The notes under the pieces are model-generated. The model had not been told where the DNA came from. It saw only the letters and a program-made list of their open reading frames with translations, and did no database searches. A program made the position numbers and the translations under genes. From positions 1 to 64,000 of the forward strand of contig NZ_JABWRZ020000002.1 of assembly GCF_014269185.2 (NCBI RefSeq): a DNA stretch of 64,000 nt. The letters are read 5' to 3'. The first letter of the stretch is position 1; each line of letters begins with the position of its first letter. Source of the stretch: Pseudomonas oryzicola (GTDB lineage Bacteria; Pseudomonadota; Gammaproteobacteria; Pseudomonadales; Pseudomonadaceae). Below are positions 33,962 through 43,057 of the stretch, one piece after another.

Positions 33962-35020
33962 ATGAGCAAGCAACCCTCCCTGAGCTACAAGGACGCCGGT
34001 GTAGACATCGACGCCGGCGAAGCACTGGTCGAACGCATCAAGGGCGTGGCAAAACGCACCGCACGCCCTGAAGTCATGGGTGGCCTGGGCGGCTTCGGCG
34101 CCCTCTGCGAGATCCCGGCCGGCTACAAGCAACCGGTGCTGGTCTCCGGCACCGACGGCGTCGGCACCAAGCTGCGCCTGGCGCTGAACCTGAACAAGCA
34201 CGACAGCATCGGCCAGGACCTGGTCGCCATGTGCGTCAACGACCTGGTGGTGTGCGGTGCCGAGCCGCTGTTCTTCCTCGACTACTATGCCACCGGCAAG
34301 CTCAACGTCGATGTGGCTGCCACCGTGGTCACCGGCATTGGCGCCGGTTGCGAACTGGCCGGCTGCTCGCTGGTCGGCGGTGAAACCGCCGAGATGCCGG
34401 GCATGTACGAAGGCGAAGACTACGACCTGGCCGGCTTCTGCGTCGGCGTGGTAGAAAAGGCCGAGATCATCGACGGTTCCAAGGTCGCTACCGGCGACGC
34501 GCTGATCGCCCTGCCCTCCTCGGGCCCGCACTCCAACGGCTATTCGCTGATCCGCAAGATCCTCGAAGTGTCCGCCACCGACATCGAGAACACCCAGCTG
34601 GACGGCAAGCCGCTGACCGAGCTGCTGATGGCACCGACCCGCATCTACGTCAAGCCGCTGCTGCAGCTGATCAAGAACACCGGCGCGGTCAAGGCCATGG
34701 CCCACATCACCGGTGGCGGCCTGCTGGACAACATCCCGCGCGTACTGCCGGCCAACGCCCAGGCGGTCATCGACGTGGCCAGCTGGCAGCGCCCGGCGGT
34801 GTTCGACTTCCTGCAGGAAAAAGGCAACGTCGACGAGCATGAAATGCACCGCGTGCTGAACTGCGGCGTCGGCATGGTCATCTGCGTAGCCCAGGACCAG
34901 GTAGAAGCTGCACTGAACGAACTGCGCGCCGCTGGCGAGCAGCCATGGGTGATCGGTCACATCGCCGAAGCCGCCGAGGGCGCTGCCCAGGTCGAGCTGC
35001 AGAACCTCAAGGCACACTGA
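33962..35020 (+). CDS. purM: Phosphoribosylformylglycinamidine cyclo-ligase PurM
   Basis: PurM closes the imidazole ring to give aminoimidazole ribonucleotide, step five of purine synthesis, using ATP. The 352-aa protein has [22 protein letters not shown] at the N-terminus, [45 protein letters not shown] and [18 protein letters not shown] sequences, all standard. The stop overlaps the purN start (TGATG), so the two are translated together. Confidence 0.97.
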   Translation: MSKQPSLSYKDAGVDIDAGEALVERIKGVAKRTARPEVMGGLGGFGALCEIPAGYKQPVLVSGTDGVGTKLRLALNLNKHDSIGQDLVAMCVNDLVVCGAEPLFFLDYYATGKLNVDVAATVVTGIGAGCELAGCSLVGGETAEMPGMYEGEDYDLAGFCVGVVEKAEIIDGSKVATGDALIALPSSGPHSNGYSLIRKILEVSATDIENTQLDGKPLTELLMAPTRIYVKPLLQLIKNTGAVKAMAHITGGGLLDNIPRVLPANAQAVIDVASWQRPAVFDFLQEKGNVDEHEMHRVLNCGVGMVICVAQDQVEAALNELRAAGEQPWVIGHIAEAAEGAAQVELQNLKAH

Positions 35021-35673
35021 TGCCAAGCAAGACCTGCAATGTAGTGGTACTGCTGTCGGGCTCCGGCAGCAACCTGCAAGCCCTGATCGACAGTTGCCAA
35101 GGCCAGGACAGCCCGGTGTGCATCCGCGCGGTGGTTTCCAACCGCGCCGACGCCTACGGGCTGCAACGCGCTGCGGCGGCCGGCATCGACAGCGTCGTGC
35201 TCGAGCACACCCAGTTCGACAGCCGTGAAGCCTTCGATGCCGCGCTGATGGCGCGCATCGACGGCTTTGCTCCGGACCTGGTGGTGCTGGCCGGTTTCAT
35301 GCGCATCCTCAGTGGTGACTTCGTGCGTCACTACCAGGGTCGCCTGCTCAATATCCACCCGTCGCTGCTGCCCAAGTACAAGGGCCTGCATACCCATCGG
35401 CGGGCACTGGAGGCAGGCGACGCCGAGCACGGCTGCAGCGTACACTTCGTGACTGAGGAACTCGATGGCGGCCCATTGGTCGTACAGGCTGTAGTGCCGG
35501 TGGTGTCTGACGACACCGTCGAAAGCCTGGCCCAGCGGGTACACCGTCAGGAACATCTGATCTACCCGCTGGCGGTGCGCTGGTATGCTGAAGGGCGCTT
35601 GCGTCTTGGCGAATACGGCGCATTACTGGATGGCCAACCCTTGGCGGCCAGCGGTCACCTGATTCGATCCTAG
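35020..35673 (+). CDS. purN: Phosphoribosylglycinamide formyltransferase PurN
   Basis: PurN transfers a formyl group from 10-formyltetrahydrofolate to GAR in step three of purine synthesis. The 217-aa protein has LLSGSGSNLQALID near the start, the catalytic NIHPSLLPKYKGLHTHRRAL with Asn and His, and the Asp in HFVTEELDGGPLVVQ. The ATG at 35020 shares a base with the purM stop. Genes purM and purN form the operon, and the DUF3108 gene follows eight bases later. Confidence 0.96.
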   Translation: MPSKTCNVVVLLSGSGSNLQALIDSCQGQDSPVCIRAVVSNRADAYGLQRAAAAGIDSVVLEHTQFDSREAFDAALMARIDGFAPDLVVLAGFMRILSGDFVRHYQGRLLNIHPSLLPKYKGLHTHRRALEAGDAEHGCSVHFVTEELDGGPLVVQAVVPVVSDDTVESLAQRVHRQEHLIYPLAVRWYAEGRLRLGEYGALLDGQPLAASGHLIRS

Positions 35674-35681
35674 GAGAATTT

Positions 35682-36392
35682 ATGCGTCGCGCCCTGCTCT
35701 TGGCTCTCGCCGTGCTCGCCCTGCCGCTCCAGGCAGCTGATCTGAAGCCTTTCTCGGCCAGTTACACCGCCGACTGGAAGCAGCTGCCCATGAGCGGCAC
35801 CGCCGAGCGCAGCCTGGTCAAGAATGCCAACGGTACCTGGGACCTTAACTTCAAGGCCTCCATGATGATCGCCAGCCTGACCGAGCAAAGCACCCTGCGC
35901 ATGGACAACGATACCCTGCTGCCGCAGCAGTATCACTTCGAGCGCGGCGGCCTGGGCAAGGCCAAGAAGGTGGACTTGAACTTCGACTGGAACGCCAAGA
36001 AGGTTACCGGCAGCGATCGTGGCGATGCCATCAACCTGCCGCTGAACCGTGGCGTGCTGGACAAGTCGTCCTACCAGCTGGCCCTGCAACATGACGTGGC
36101 CGCTGGCAAGAAAAGCATGACCTACCAGGTGGTCGACGGTGACGAGATCGACACCTACGACTTCCGCGTCCTGGGCACCGAAAAGGTCACCACCAAGACC
36201 GGCCAGGTCGATGCGGTGAAGGTCGAGCGTGTACGTGACCCTAGCCAGAGCAAGCGCATCACCGAGCTGTGGTTTGCCAAGAACTGGGATTACCTGCTGG
36301 TGCAGCTGCGCCAGGTCGAAACCGATGGCAAGGAATACGTGATCGTGCTGCAGGATGGCACGGTCGATGGCAAGCCGGTGAAGGGCAACTGA
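35682..36392 (+). CDS. DUF3108 domain-containing periplasmic protein
   Basis: The 236-aa protein has a signal peptide (MRRALLLALAVLALPLQAA) and the DUF3108 beta-rich domain: FSASYTADWKQLPMSGTAERSL, FKASMMIASLTEQSTLRMDNDTLLPQQYHFERGG and LWFAKNWDYLLVQLRQVETDGKEYVIVL. The function is unknown; family members may bind lipid-like molecules. It follows purN by eight bases with a good ribosome site (TAGGAG) and ends at a strong terminator, so it is the third gene of the purMN operon. Confidence 0.85.
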   Translation: MRRALLLALAVLALPLQAADLKPFSASYTADWKQLPMSGTAERSLVKNANGTWDLNFKASMMIASLTEQSTLRMDNDTLLPQQYHFERGGLGKAKKVDLNFDWNAKKVTGSDRGDAINLPLNRGVLDKSSYQLALQHDVAAGKKSMTYQVVDGDEIDTYDFRVLGTEKVTTKTGQVDAVKVERVRDPSQSKRITELWFAKNWDYLLVQLRQVETDGKEYVIVLQDGTVDGKPVKGN

Positions 36393-36415
36393 GCCAGCGC
36401 TGCCAGCAGCACCCG

Positions 36416-36442
36416 AAGCCCCGCCTTGTGCGGGGCTTTTTT
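36416..36442 (+). terminator. Terminator of the purM-purN-DUF3108 operon
   Basis: AAGCCCCGC (36416-36424) pairs with GCGGGGCTT (36430-36438) around CTTGT and is followed by a T run to 36442. Confidence 0.9.
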
Positions 36443-36596
36443 CTGCACTGGAGAAGGTGCGCTCCCACATTTGACTGCGCTCCGGCTTCCATGAAACTTG
36501 TTTCATGCCGGTTTTATTTACTTAGCCTGCTAACAAACTCTATAAAAGGGGCGTGCGACACCGTGTCGCAGCCAACTCAAGCAGTGGAGTTTACCG

Positions 36597-36779
36597 ATGA
36601 CAGTCCAAGTAACCGAACGCGACGAATCGAAAATGTCCCACGAAGGCCTGGCCGCTGGCGTGCGGATCTGGGATGTACACCAACAAGGTCAACTGGTGGG
36701 CATGTTCCACAACGAACACGAAGCGCACCAGTACCGGGTCGAGCTGGAAAACCTGGAAAACCAGCGCACCACGCAGTAA
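36597..36779 (+). CDS. Small hypothetical protein, 60 aa
   Basis: The product starts MTVQVTERDESKMSHEGLAAG and is charged and soluble, with GQLVGMFHNEHEAHQYRVELENLENQ as a probable beta-hairpin and helix. No family is recognised, though similar tiny proteins are common in Pseudomonas. AGTGGAG (36583-36589) serves as ribosome site. It sits between two terminators, so it is transcribed alone, from a promoter in 36443-36580. Confidence 0.65.
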   Translation: MTVQVTERDESKMSHEGLAAGVRIWDVHQQGQLVGMFHNEHEAHQYRVELENLENQRTTQ

Positions 36780-36793
36780 ATCCGCTTCCCATG

Positions 36794-36819
36794 AAAAACC
36801 CCGCCAAGGCGGGGTTTTT
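36794..36819. terminator. Bidirectional terminator between the 60-aa gene and the DUF2058 gene
   Basis: CCCCGC (36799-36804) and GCGGGG (36809-36814) form the stem, with A5 on the left and T5 on the right. It can end both convergent genes. Confidence 0.9.
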
Positions 36820-36824
36820 GCTGT

Positions 36825-37364
36825 TTACCACATCAGATCGTCCGGGATCTTGTAGGCCGCATACGGGTCGTCCTCGTCCGCTTCCTCGACATGGGTGTTG
36901 AGCAGCAGGATACGGCTGGGGTCGCGTTCCTGGATCTTCACCGCCGCTTCGCGGGGGATCACCTCATAACCACCGGCAAACGACACCACGGCCAACGCGC
37001 CATTGCTCAGCTTGGTGCGCATCAGGGCATTGACGGCAATGCGCTTGACCTTCTTGTCGTCGACGAAGTTGTAGTAGTCCTCGGTGTTCAATTTGGGCAG
37101 GCGGGTGGCTTCGATCAGTTGCTTGATCTGCGCCGCCCGGGCCTTCTGCTCGGCCTTCTCCTGCTGCTGGCGGTTCAGTTCCTGGTCACGCTTGGCCTTT
37201 TCGGCCATGGCTTCCTTGGCCATGCGCTGCTGGCTGTCGTCCACCTCGACCTGGCCTTTATGCTCCAGGCGTTTCTGTTTCTTCTCGGCCTTGTTGGCCT
37301 GGGAAACCTGTTTCTGGTTGACCAGACCGGCTTTGAGCAATTGGTCGCGAAGGGAAAGGCTCAT
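36825..37364 (-). CDS. DUF2058 domain-containing nucleoprotein-like protein
   Basis: The 179-aa protein starts MSLSLRDQLLKAGLVNQKQ and has a long charged coiled coil (about residues 20-90, Lys/Glu/Gln-rich) followed by the conserved DUF2058 part YYNFVDDKKVKRIAVNALMRTKLSNGALAVVSFAGGYEVIP. It resembles YaiL of E. coli. The function is unknown. It lies just downstream of mazG on the same strand with 26 bases between and may be co-transcribed. Confidence 0.88.
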   Translation of the reverse strand: MSLSLRDQLLKAGLVNQKQVSQANKAEKKQKRLEHKGQVEVDDSQQRMAKEAMAEKAKRDQELNRQQQEKAEQKARAAQIKQLIEATRLPKLNTEDYYNFVDDKKVKRIAVNALMRTKLSNGALAVVSFAGGYEVIPREAAVKIQERDPSRILLLNTHVEEADEDDPYAAYKIPDDLMW

Positions 37365-37390
37365 GAATGTTCACTCACTTATGCAACAGC

Positions 37391-38224
37391 TCAGCCGCAG
37401 CTGGGCAGGTTCTTTTCCTGACGTTTGGCTTCACCCCATAGGGCATCCAGCTCGTCAAGGTTACAATCTTCGATGGGGCGCCCACTGTCGCGCAACACCT
37501 GTTCGATGAAGCGAAAACGCCGTTCGAACTTGCGGTTGGCGCGGCGCAGGGCATGTTCCGGGTCGTGCTTGAGGTGGCGGGCCAGGTTGACGGTGGCGAA
37601 CAGCAGGTCACCGATTTCATCCTCGAGCGCATCGCCATCGCCGTCGGCCATGGCCTGCAGCACTTCGTCCAGTTCCTCGCGGACCTTGTCCAGCACGGGC
37701 AATGCCTCAGGCCAGTCGAAACCGACGGTGGCCGCGCGCTTTTGCAGTTTGGCGGCACGCGACAACGCCGGCAATGCCGCTGGCACATCGTCGAGCAGCG
37801 ACAACTGTTCAGGCTGGCACTTTTCCGCACGCTCCTCGGCCTTGATTTCTTCCCAGCGCGACTTGACCTGGGCCTCGCTCAAGCTTGGGGTGTCCACCGG
37901 CGCATACAGCTCACCGGTGGGAAACACATGCGGATGGCGGCGAATGAGTTTGCGGGTGATGCTGTCGACCACGCCATCGAATTCGAAGCGCCCCTCTTCG
38001 CGGGCCAGCTGGCTGTAGTAGACCACCTGGAACAGCAGGTCGCCCAGTTCACCTTGCAGATGCTCGAAATCGCCACGCTCGATGGTGTCGGCAACCTCGT
38101 AGGCTTCTTCGATGGTGTGCGGGACGATGCTCGCGTAGTTCTGCTGCAGGTCCCACGGGCAGCCGTACTGCGGGTCGCGCAGGCGGGCCATGAGGTGCAG
38201 CAGATCGTCAAGGGTGTAGGTCAT
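37391..38224 (-). CDS. mazG: Nucleoside triphosphate pyrophosphohydrolase MazG
   Basis: MazG hydrolyses (d)NTPs to monophosphates and lowers (p)ppGpp effects in E. coli. The 277-aa protein holds two MazG domains: the first with LRDPQYGCPWDLQQNYASIVPHTIEEAYEVADTIE, the second with KVREELDEVLQAMADGDGDALEDEIGDLLFATVNLARHL, each with the EExxE/D metal-binding helices. The ATG at 38224 was chosen; a TTG six bases upstream is closer to GAGG but less usual. It is downstream of relA, as in other pseudomonads and E. coli. Confidence 0.95.
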   Translation of the reverse strand: MTYTLDDLLHLMARLRDPQYGCPWDLQQNYASIVPHTIEEAYEVADTIERGDFEHLQGELGDLLFQVVYYSQLAREEGRFEFDGVVDSITRKLIRRHPHVFPTGELYAPVDTPSLSEAQVKSRWEEIKAEERAEKCQPEQLSLLDDVPAALPALSRAAKLQKRAATVGFDWPEALPVLDKVREELDEVLQAMADGDGDALEDEIGDLLFATVNLARHLKHDPEHALRRANRKFERRFRFIEQVLRDSGRPIEDCNLDELDALWGEAKRQEKNLPSCG

Positions 38225-38312
38225 GGTCAATTATTCCTCGGCGGGGCTTTGCCCCCGATCACCGGCAACCCGGCTCCGACAGATAGTGCACAAGCTTGAA
38301 GGCCGTGGAATA

Positions 38313-38356
38313 CCTGTGGGAGCTGGCTTGCCGGCGATGGGCCGCACAGCGGCCCC
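38313..38356. repeat. Single REP element
   Basis: CCTGTGGGAGCTGGCTTGCC is followed by GGCGATGGGCCGCACAGCGGCCCC, the common REP type of the P. putida group, in the gap between relA and mazG. The second half can fold into a short hairpin. Confidence 0.75.
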
Positions 38357-38367
38357 CATCCAGGTTA

Positions 38368-40608
38368 TCAAGGGGTACGGTTACGCCGCGTCTCGATGAT
38401 GTTCGGCAACTGCGAGATCCGCCCCAGCAGGCGCCCCAGCGCGTCCAGGCCGGGAATCTCGATGGTCAGCGACATCAATGCGGTGTTGTCTTCCTTGTTC
38501 GAGCGGGTGTTCACCGCCAACACGTTGATTTTCTCGTTCAGCAGCACCTGCGACACGTCGCGCAGCAGGCCCGGGCGGTCGTAGGCACGTATCATGATAT
38601 CGACCGGGTAGGTCTGCACCGGGATCGGTCCCCAGCTGACCTGGATCATGCGCTCGGGCTCCTTGCCCGCCAGCTGCAGCACCGAGGCACAGTCCTGGCG
38701 GTGGATGCTCACGCCGCGGCCTTGGGTAATGTAGCCGACGATGGCGTCGCCCGGCAGCGGCTGGCAGCAGCCGGCCATCTGTGTCAACAGGTTGCCGACA
38801 CCCTGGATCTGGATGTCGCCCCGCTTGCCGGTCCGCGGCCCGGTAGGCTTGCGCGGCACCAGTTCGATCTGTTCGATGCGCTCAGGCTCCAGCAACTGCT
38901 GGGCCGCGTTGACCAGGTGGGCCAGGCGCAGGTCGCCGGCGCCGAGCGAGGCGAACATGTCTTCGGCGGTCTTGACGTTGGTCTTCTCGGCCAGGCGCTC
39001 GAAGTCCACTTGCGGCAGGCCCAGGCGGCTGAGTTCGCGCTCGAGCAATGTCTTGCCGGCGGCGACGTTCTGGTCGCGCGCCTGCAGCTTGAACCAGTGC
39101 ACGATCTTGGCCCGTGCGCGCGAGGTGGTGACGTAACCCAGGTTGGAGTTCAACCAGTCACGGCTGGGGTTGCCGTGCTTGCTGGTGATGATCTCGACCT
39201 GCTCGCCGGTCTGCAGGCTGTAGTTGAGCGGCACGATGCGCCCGTTGATCTTGGCGCCGCGGCAGTTGTGACCGATTTCGGTGTGCACGCGGTAGGCGAA
39301 GTCCAGCGGGGTGGCACCCTTGGGCAGGTCGATGGCGTGGCCGTCAGGGGTGAACACGTAGACCCGGTCCGGCTCGATATCGACCCGCAACTGCTCGGCC
39401 AGGCCACCGATGTCGCCCAGTTCTTCGTGCCATTCCAGCACCTGACGCAGCCAGGAGATCTTCTCTTCGTAATGGTTGGAGCTGGACTTGACGTCGGTAC
39501 CCTTGTAGCGCCAGTGGGCGCAAACCCCGAGCTCGGCCTCCTCGTGCATGCCATGAGTGCGGATCTGCACCTCCAGCACCTTGCCCTCGGGGCCGATCAC
39601 GGCGGTGTGCAGCGAGCGGTAGCCGTTTTCCTTGGGGTTGGCGATGTAGTCGTCGAACTCCTTGGGAATGTGCCGCCACAGCGTGTGCACGATGCCCAGC
39701 GCGGTGTAGCAGTCGCGGATTTCCGGCACCAGCACGCGTACCGCACGCACGTCATAGATCTGGCTGAACTCCAGGCCCTTGCGCTGCATCTTGCGCCAGA
39801 TCGAATAGATATGTTTCGCCCGGCCGCTGATATCGGCCTTCACGCCGGTGGCCAACAGTTCGTTCTGCAGCTGGTTCATCACGTCGGCGATGAAGCGCTC
39901 GCGGTCCAGCCGCCGCTCGTGCAGCAGCTTGGCAATCTGTTTGTACTGGTCAGGCTCAAGGTAGCGGAAGGACAGGTCTTCCAGCTCCCACTTGATGTGG
40001 CCGATGCCCAGGCGGTGCGCCAGCGGCGCATAGATGTCGAACACCTCGCGGGCGACCCGCAGGCGTTTCTCGTCATCGGCAGCCTTGACCGCACGGATCG
40101 CACAGGTGCGCTCGGCCAGCTTGATCAGCGCCACGCGCACATCATCGACCATGGCCACGAGCATCTTGCGCAGGTTCTCGACCTGCGCCTGCGACCCCAG
40201 CACCAGCGACTGCCGCGGGCTGAGGCTGGCACTGATGGCCGCCATGCGCAGCACGCCGTCGATCAGCTTGGACACCACCGGGCCGAAACGCTGGCTGACC
40301 TCGGCCAGGGTCACCTTGCCCTCGCGCACCGAGCGGTAGATGACCGCCGCCACCAGGGAATCCTGGTCGAGCTTGAGGTCGGCAAGGATTTCGGCAATTT
40401 CCAGGCCCGCCTGGAAGCTGGACGTCCCGTCCGCCCAGGAATGCTTGGCCGGGTTGCCTTTTTTCTCGACTTCATGGGCGAACTCGCAGGCCTCTTTCAG
40501 CGCTGCGCGATCCAGTGCCGAATCGACGCTCACCACATGATCCAACCATGCTTCGAGATTGATACTGCCGTCGGTGTTGACCGGCTGGTGCACTCTCACC
40601 TGTACCAT
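38368..40608 (-). CDS. relA: GTP pyrophosphokinase RelA
   Basis: RelA is the ribosome-associated (p)ppGpp synthetase of the stringent response. The 746-aa protein has, in order: a degenerate hydrolase domain (about 50-200) lacking the HD and ED metal residues (VAAVIYRSVREGKVTLAE where SpoT has them); the synthetase domain (about 230-370) with DYIANPKENGYRSLHTAV and VLEVQIRTHGMHEEAELGVCAHWRYK; TGS (about 410-470); a helical/RIS region; and a C-terminal ACT domain. It is therefore synthetase-only. The start at 40608 (MVQVRVHQP) fits the family. It lies downstream of rlmD. Confidence 0.96.
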   Translation of the reverse strand: MVQVRVHQPVNTDGSINLEAWLDHVVSVDSALDRAALKEACEFAHEVEKKGNPAKHSWADGTSSFQAGLEIAEILADLKLDQDSLVAAVIYRSVREGKVTLAEVSQRFGPVVSKLIDGVLRMAAISASLSPRQSLVLGSQAQVENLRKMLVAMVDDVRVALIKLAERTCAIRAVKAADDEKRLRVAREVFDIYAPLAHRLGIGHIKWELEDLSFRYLEPDQYKQIAKLLHERRLDRERFIADVMNQLQNELLATGVKADISGRAKHIYSIWRKMQRKGLEFSQIYDVRAVRVLVPEIRDCYTALGIVHTLWRHIPKEFDDYIANPKENGYRSLHTAVIGPEGKVLEVQIRTHGMHEEAELGVCAHWRYKGTDVKSSSNHYEEKISWLRQVLEWHEELGDIGGLAEQLRVDIEPDRVYVFTPDGHAIDLPKGATPLDFAYRVHTEIGHNCRGAKINGRIVPLNYSLQTGEQVEIITSKHGNPSRDWLNSNLGYVTTSRARAKIVHWFKLQARDQNVAAGKTLLERELSRLGLPQVDFERLAEKTNVKTAEDMFASLGAGDLRLAHLVNAAQQLLEPERIEQIELVPRKPTGPRTGKRGDIQIQGVGNLLTQMAGCCQPLPGDAIVGYITQGRGVSIHRQDCASVLQLAGKEPERMIQVSWGPIPVQTYPVDIMIRAYDRPGLLRDVSQVLLNEKINVLAVNTRSNKEDNTALMSLTIEIPGLDALGRLLGRISQLPNIIETRRNRTP

Positions 40609-40704
40609 CTTTGTTTTACCTTTCCATACAGCACACCACGCGGGCGCGCTGGCAATCACCGTGCGGCTGCCATTCCCTGAAAGCCGCACCAAGGGGCCAG
40701 TCAG

Positions 40705-42063
40705 CTAGCCCGCTTCGAATAACGCCATGGCCTCGACATGCGCCGTTTGAGGAAACATGTCGAGAATCCCGGCCCTTTTTAACCGGTACCCCTGGCCGAC
40801 CAGCACCTGGGCGTCTCGCGCCAGCGTGGCCGGATTGCACGACACGTAGACCAGCCGTTTGGCCTTGAGGCGGGCGATGCCTTGCACCACCTCGAAAGCA
40901 CCGTCGCGCGGTGGATCCAAGAGTACCGCAGAAAAGCCCTCGGCGGCCCATCCGGTGCCTGCCAAAGGCTGCGATAAATCGGCCTGAAAAAACCGTGCGT
41001 TATGCACATTGTTGTTTCGGGCATTGGCTGCGGCCCGATCGACCATGGCCTGCACGCCTTCCACTGCCACCACCTCGCGCGCCTGGCGCGCCAGCGGCAA
41101 GGCGAAGTTGCCCAGGCCGCAGAACAGGTCCAGCACACGCTCGTCGGCCTGCGGTGCAAGCCAGGCCAAGGCCTGCTCGATCATCGCCGTGTTGACCTGG
41201 GCATTCACCTGCACGAAGTCACCCGGGCGCCAGGCCAGTTCCAACTGCCATGGCGCCAGGGCGAAGCCCAGTTGCGCTGTCGCCTGCACCGGCGCCGGCT
41301 CACCTTCGCCTTGCAGCCACAGTTGCGCCTTGGCCTGCTCGCAGAACGCTTGCAGCCTGGCCAGGTCTTCTGCCGGCAGCGGTGCGACATGGCGCACCAG
41401 CAGCGCCTCGGCGGTGCCGCTGAACAATTCGACATGGCCCAGCGCCTGCGGTTTGCTCAAGGAATGCAGCACGGTCGGCAAGTGGCGCAGAATCGACTGC
41501 AAGGGCTGTACCAGCACCACGCAGTCGTCGATGGCAATGATGTCCTGGCTGGCTTCGGCGCGGAAGCCCACCTGCAGTTGGCGTGCCTTGGCATCCCAGC
41601 GCACCGCCACGCGGGCGCGGCGGCGATAGCCGAATTCCGGCCCGCTCAGCGGTGCCGCCCATTCTTCAGGCTGCACGCCGGCCACCCGCTGCAGTTGCTC
41701 GGCAAGGGTGCGCTGCTTGAGCGCCAGTTGCGCCTCGTGCGGCAGGTGCTGCAGGTTACAGCCGCCACAACGGTCGTAATGCCGGCAAGGCGCCTCACGG
41801 CGCTCGGGGCTGGCCTGCAGCAGCCGCTCCAGGCGGGCTTCGACCACTTTGCCGCGGGCATTGAGCACCCGCGCCTCCACGGTTTCTCCGGCCAGGGCGC
41901 CACTGACGAACCAGGTGCGCCCCTCGAAGAAGGCGATACCCCGGCCGTCACCGGCCAGGCGCTCGATGTCCAGCCGCTGCTTCTTGCCCACAGGTACCTG
42001 GGGGGTGCGGTTGCCGCCGGCCGGCTGGAAACGCAGGCCGCTGTTGCTTTTTTTCTTGGACAT
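40705..42063 (-). CDS. rlmD: 23S rRNA (uracil-1939-C5)-methyltransferase RlmD
   Basis: RlmD (RumA) methylates U1939 of 23S rRNA with SAM. The 452-aa protein has an N-terminal TRAM domain (about 25-85), the iron-sulfur cluster Cys set in [15 protein letters not shown] plus a Cys near the N-terminal half, the SAM-binding [16 protein letters not shown], and the catalytic [12 protein letters not shown]. It begins directly after the cysM stop and precedes relA. The same order is found in P. aeruginosa. Confidence 0.95.
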   Translation of the reverse strand: MSKKKSNSGLRFQPAGGNRTPQVPVGKKQRLDIERLAGDGRGIAFFEGRTWFVSGALAGETVEARVLNARGKVVEARLERLLQASPERREAPCRHYDRCGGCNLQHLPHEAQLALKQRTLAEQLQRVAGVQPEEWAAPLSGPEFGYRRRARVAVRWDAKARQLQVGFRAEASQDIIAIDDCVVLVQPLQSILRHLPTVLHSLSKPQALGHVELFSGTAEALLVRHVAPLPAEDLARLQAFCEQAKAQLWLQGEGEPAPVQATAQLGFALAPWQLELAWRPGDFVQVNAQVNTAMIEQALAWLAPQADERVLDLFCGLGNFALPLARQAREVVAVEGVQAMVDRAAANARNNNVHNARFFQADLSQPLAGTGWAAEGFSAVLLDPPRDGAFEVVQGIARLKAKRLVYVSCNPATLARDAQVLVGQGYRLKRAGILDMFPQTAHVEAMALFEAG

Positions 42064-42963
42064 TTAGCTCAGGTCGAACAGGCCGGTGGACAGGTAACGG
42101 TCGCCACGGTCGCAGATGATCGCAACCATCGTGGCATTTTCCACCTCGCGGGACAGGCGCAGCATGGCCGCGACCGCACCACCGGAAGACACGCCACAGA
42201 AAATGCCCTCTTCACGGGCAAGGCGACGGGTGGTGTCTTCGGCTTCCTGCTGCGACATGTCGAGCACACGGTCAACGCGGGTGGCGTCGAAGATTTTCGG
42301 CAGGTACTCCTCGGGCCAGCGGCGGATGCCCGGGATGGCCGAACCTTCCATCGGTTGCAGACCGATGATCTGCACCGCCGGGTTCTGTTCCTTGAGGTAC
42401 TGCGAGCAGCCCATGATGGTACCGGTGGTACCCATGGAGCTGATGAAATGGGTGATGGTGCCCTGGGTCTGCTGCCAGATCTCCGGGCCGGTGCTGGTGT
42501 AATGGGCGATCGGGTTGTCGCCGTTGGCGAACTGGTCCAGCACCAGGCCACGGCCTTCGGCCTGCAGCTTCTCGGCCAGGTCACGGGCGCCTTCCATGCC
42601 TTCTTCCTTGGTCACCAGGATCAGCTCGGCGCCGTAGGCGGTCATGGCGGCCTTGCGTTCGGCGGTGGAGTTGTCGGGCATGATCAGGATCATCTTGTAG
42701 CCCTTGATCGCCGCCGCCATCGCCAGGGCTATGCCGGTGTTGCCGGAGGTGGCTTCGATCAAGGTGTCGCCTGGCTTGATCTGGCCGCGCAGTTCGGCGC
42801 GGGTGATCATCGACAGTGCCGGGCGGTCCTTCACCGAGCCGGCAGGATTGTTACCTTCGAGCTTGAGCAGGAGGGTATTGCTGGTTTGGCCAGCGATGCG
42901 CTGCAGGCGAACCAGAGGCGTATTGCCGACGCAATCGGCGATGGTTGGGTACTGCAAGGTCAT
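42064..42963 (-). CDS. cysM: Cysteine synthase B
   Basis: CysM makes cysteine from O-acetylserine and sulfide or thiosulfate. The 299-aa protein has the PLP-Lys in NNPAGSVKDRPAL, the TSGNTGIALAMAAA phosphate-binding loop and the GTTGTIMGCSQYLKEQNP region. The RRWPEEYLP stretch is typical for CysM over CysK. The start at 42963 (MTLQYPTIADCVGNTPLVRL) is conserved. It is followed without gap by rlmD and preceded by the kinase gene 95 bases away. Confidence 0.95.
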   Translation of the reverse strand: MTLQYPTIADCVGNTPLVRLQRIAGQTSNTLLLKLEGNNPAGSVKDRPALSMITRAELRGQIKPGDTLIEATSGNTGIALAMAAAIKGYKMILIMPDNSTAERKAAMTAYGAELILVTKEEGMEGARDLAEKLQAEGRGLVLDQFANGDNPIAHYTSTGPEIWQQTQGTITHFISSMGTTGTIMGCSQYLKEQNPAVQIIGLQPMEGSAIPGIRRWPEEYLPKIFDATRVDRVLDMSQQEAEDTTRRLAREEGIFCGVSSGGAVAAMLRLSREVENATMVAIICDRGDRYLSTGLFDLS

Positions 42964-43057
42964 GGCGTATTTCACAATCCGGACGGCAGGGGCGACTATC
43001 ATACCGGCAAACCCTTTCCGGCCATATCACGCAATCTGTGGTGGTTATAGCTACAAG

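Noticed and set aside
38296..40680. A 794-codon open frame antisense to relA
   Set aside because: relA is a certain gene; in high-GC DNA the opposite strand often stays open. The antisense product is rich in His, Gln and Ala with no family features.
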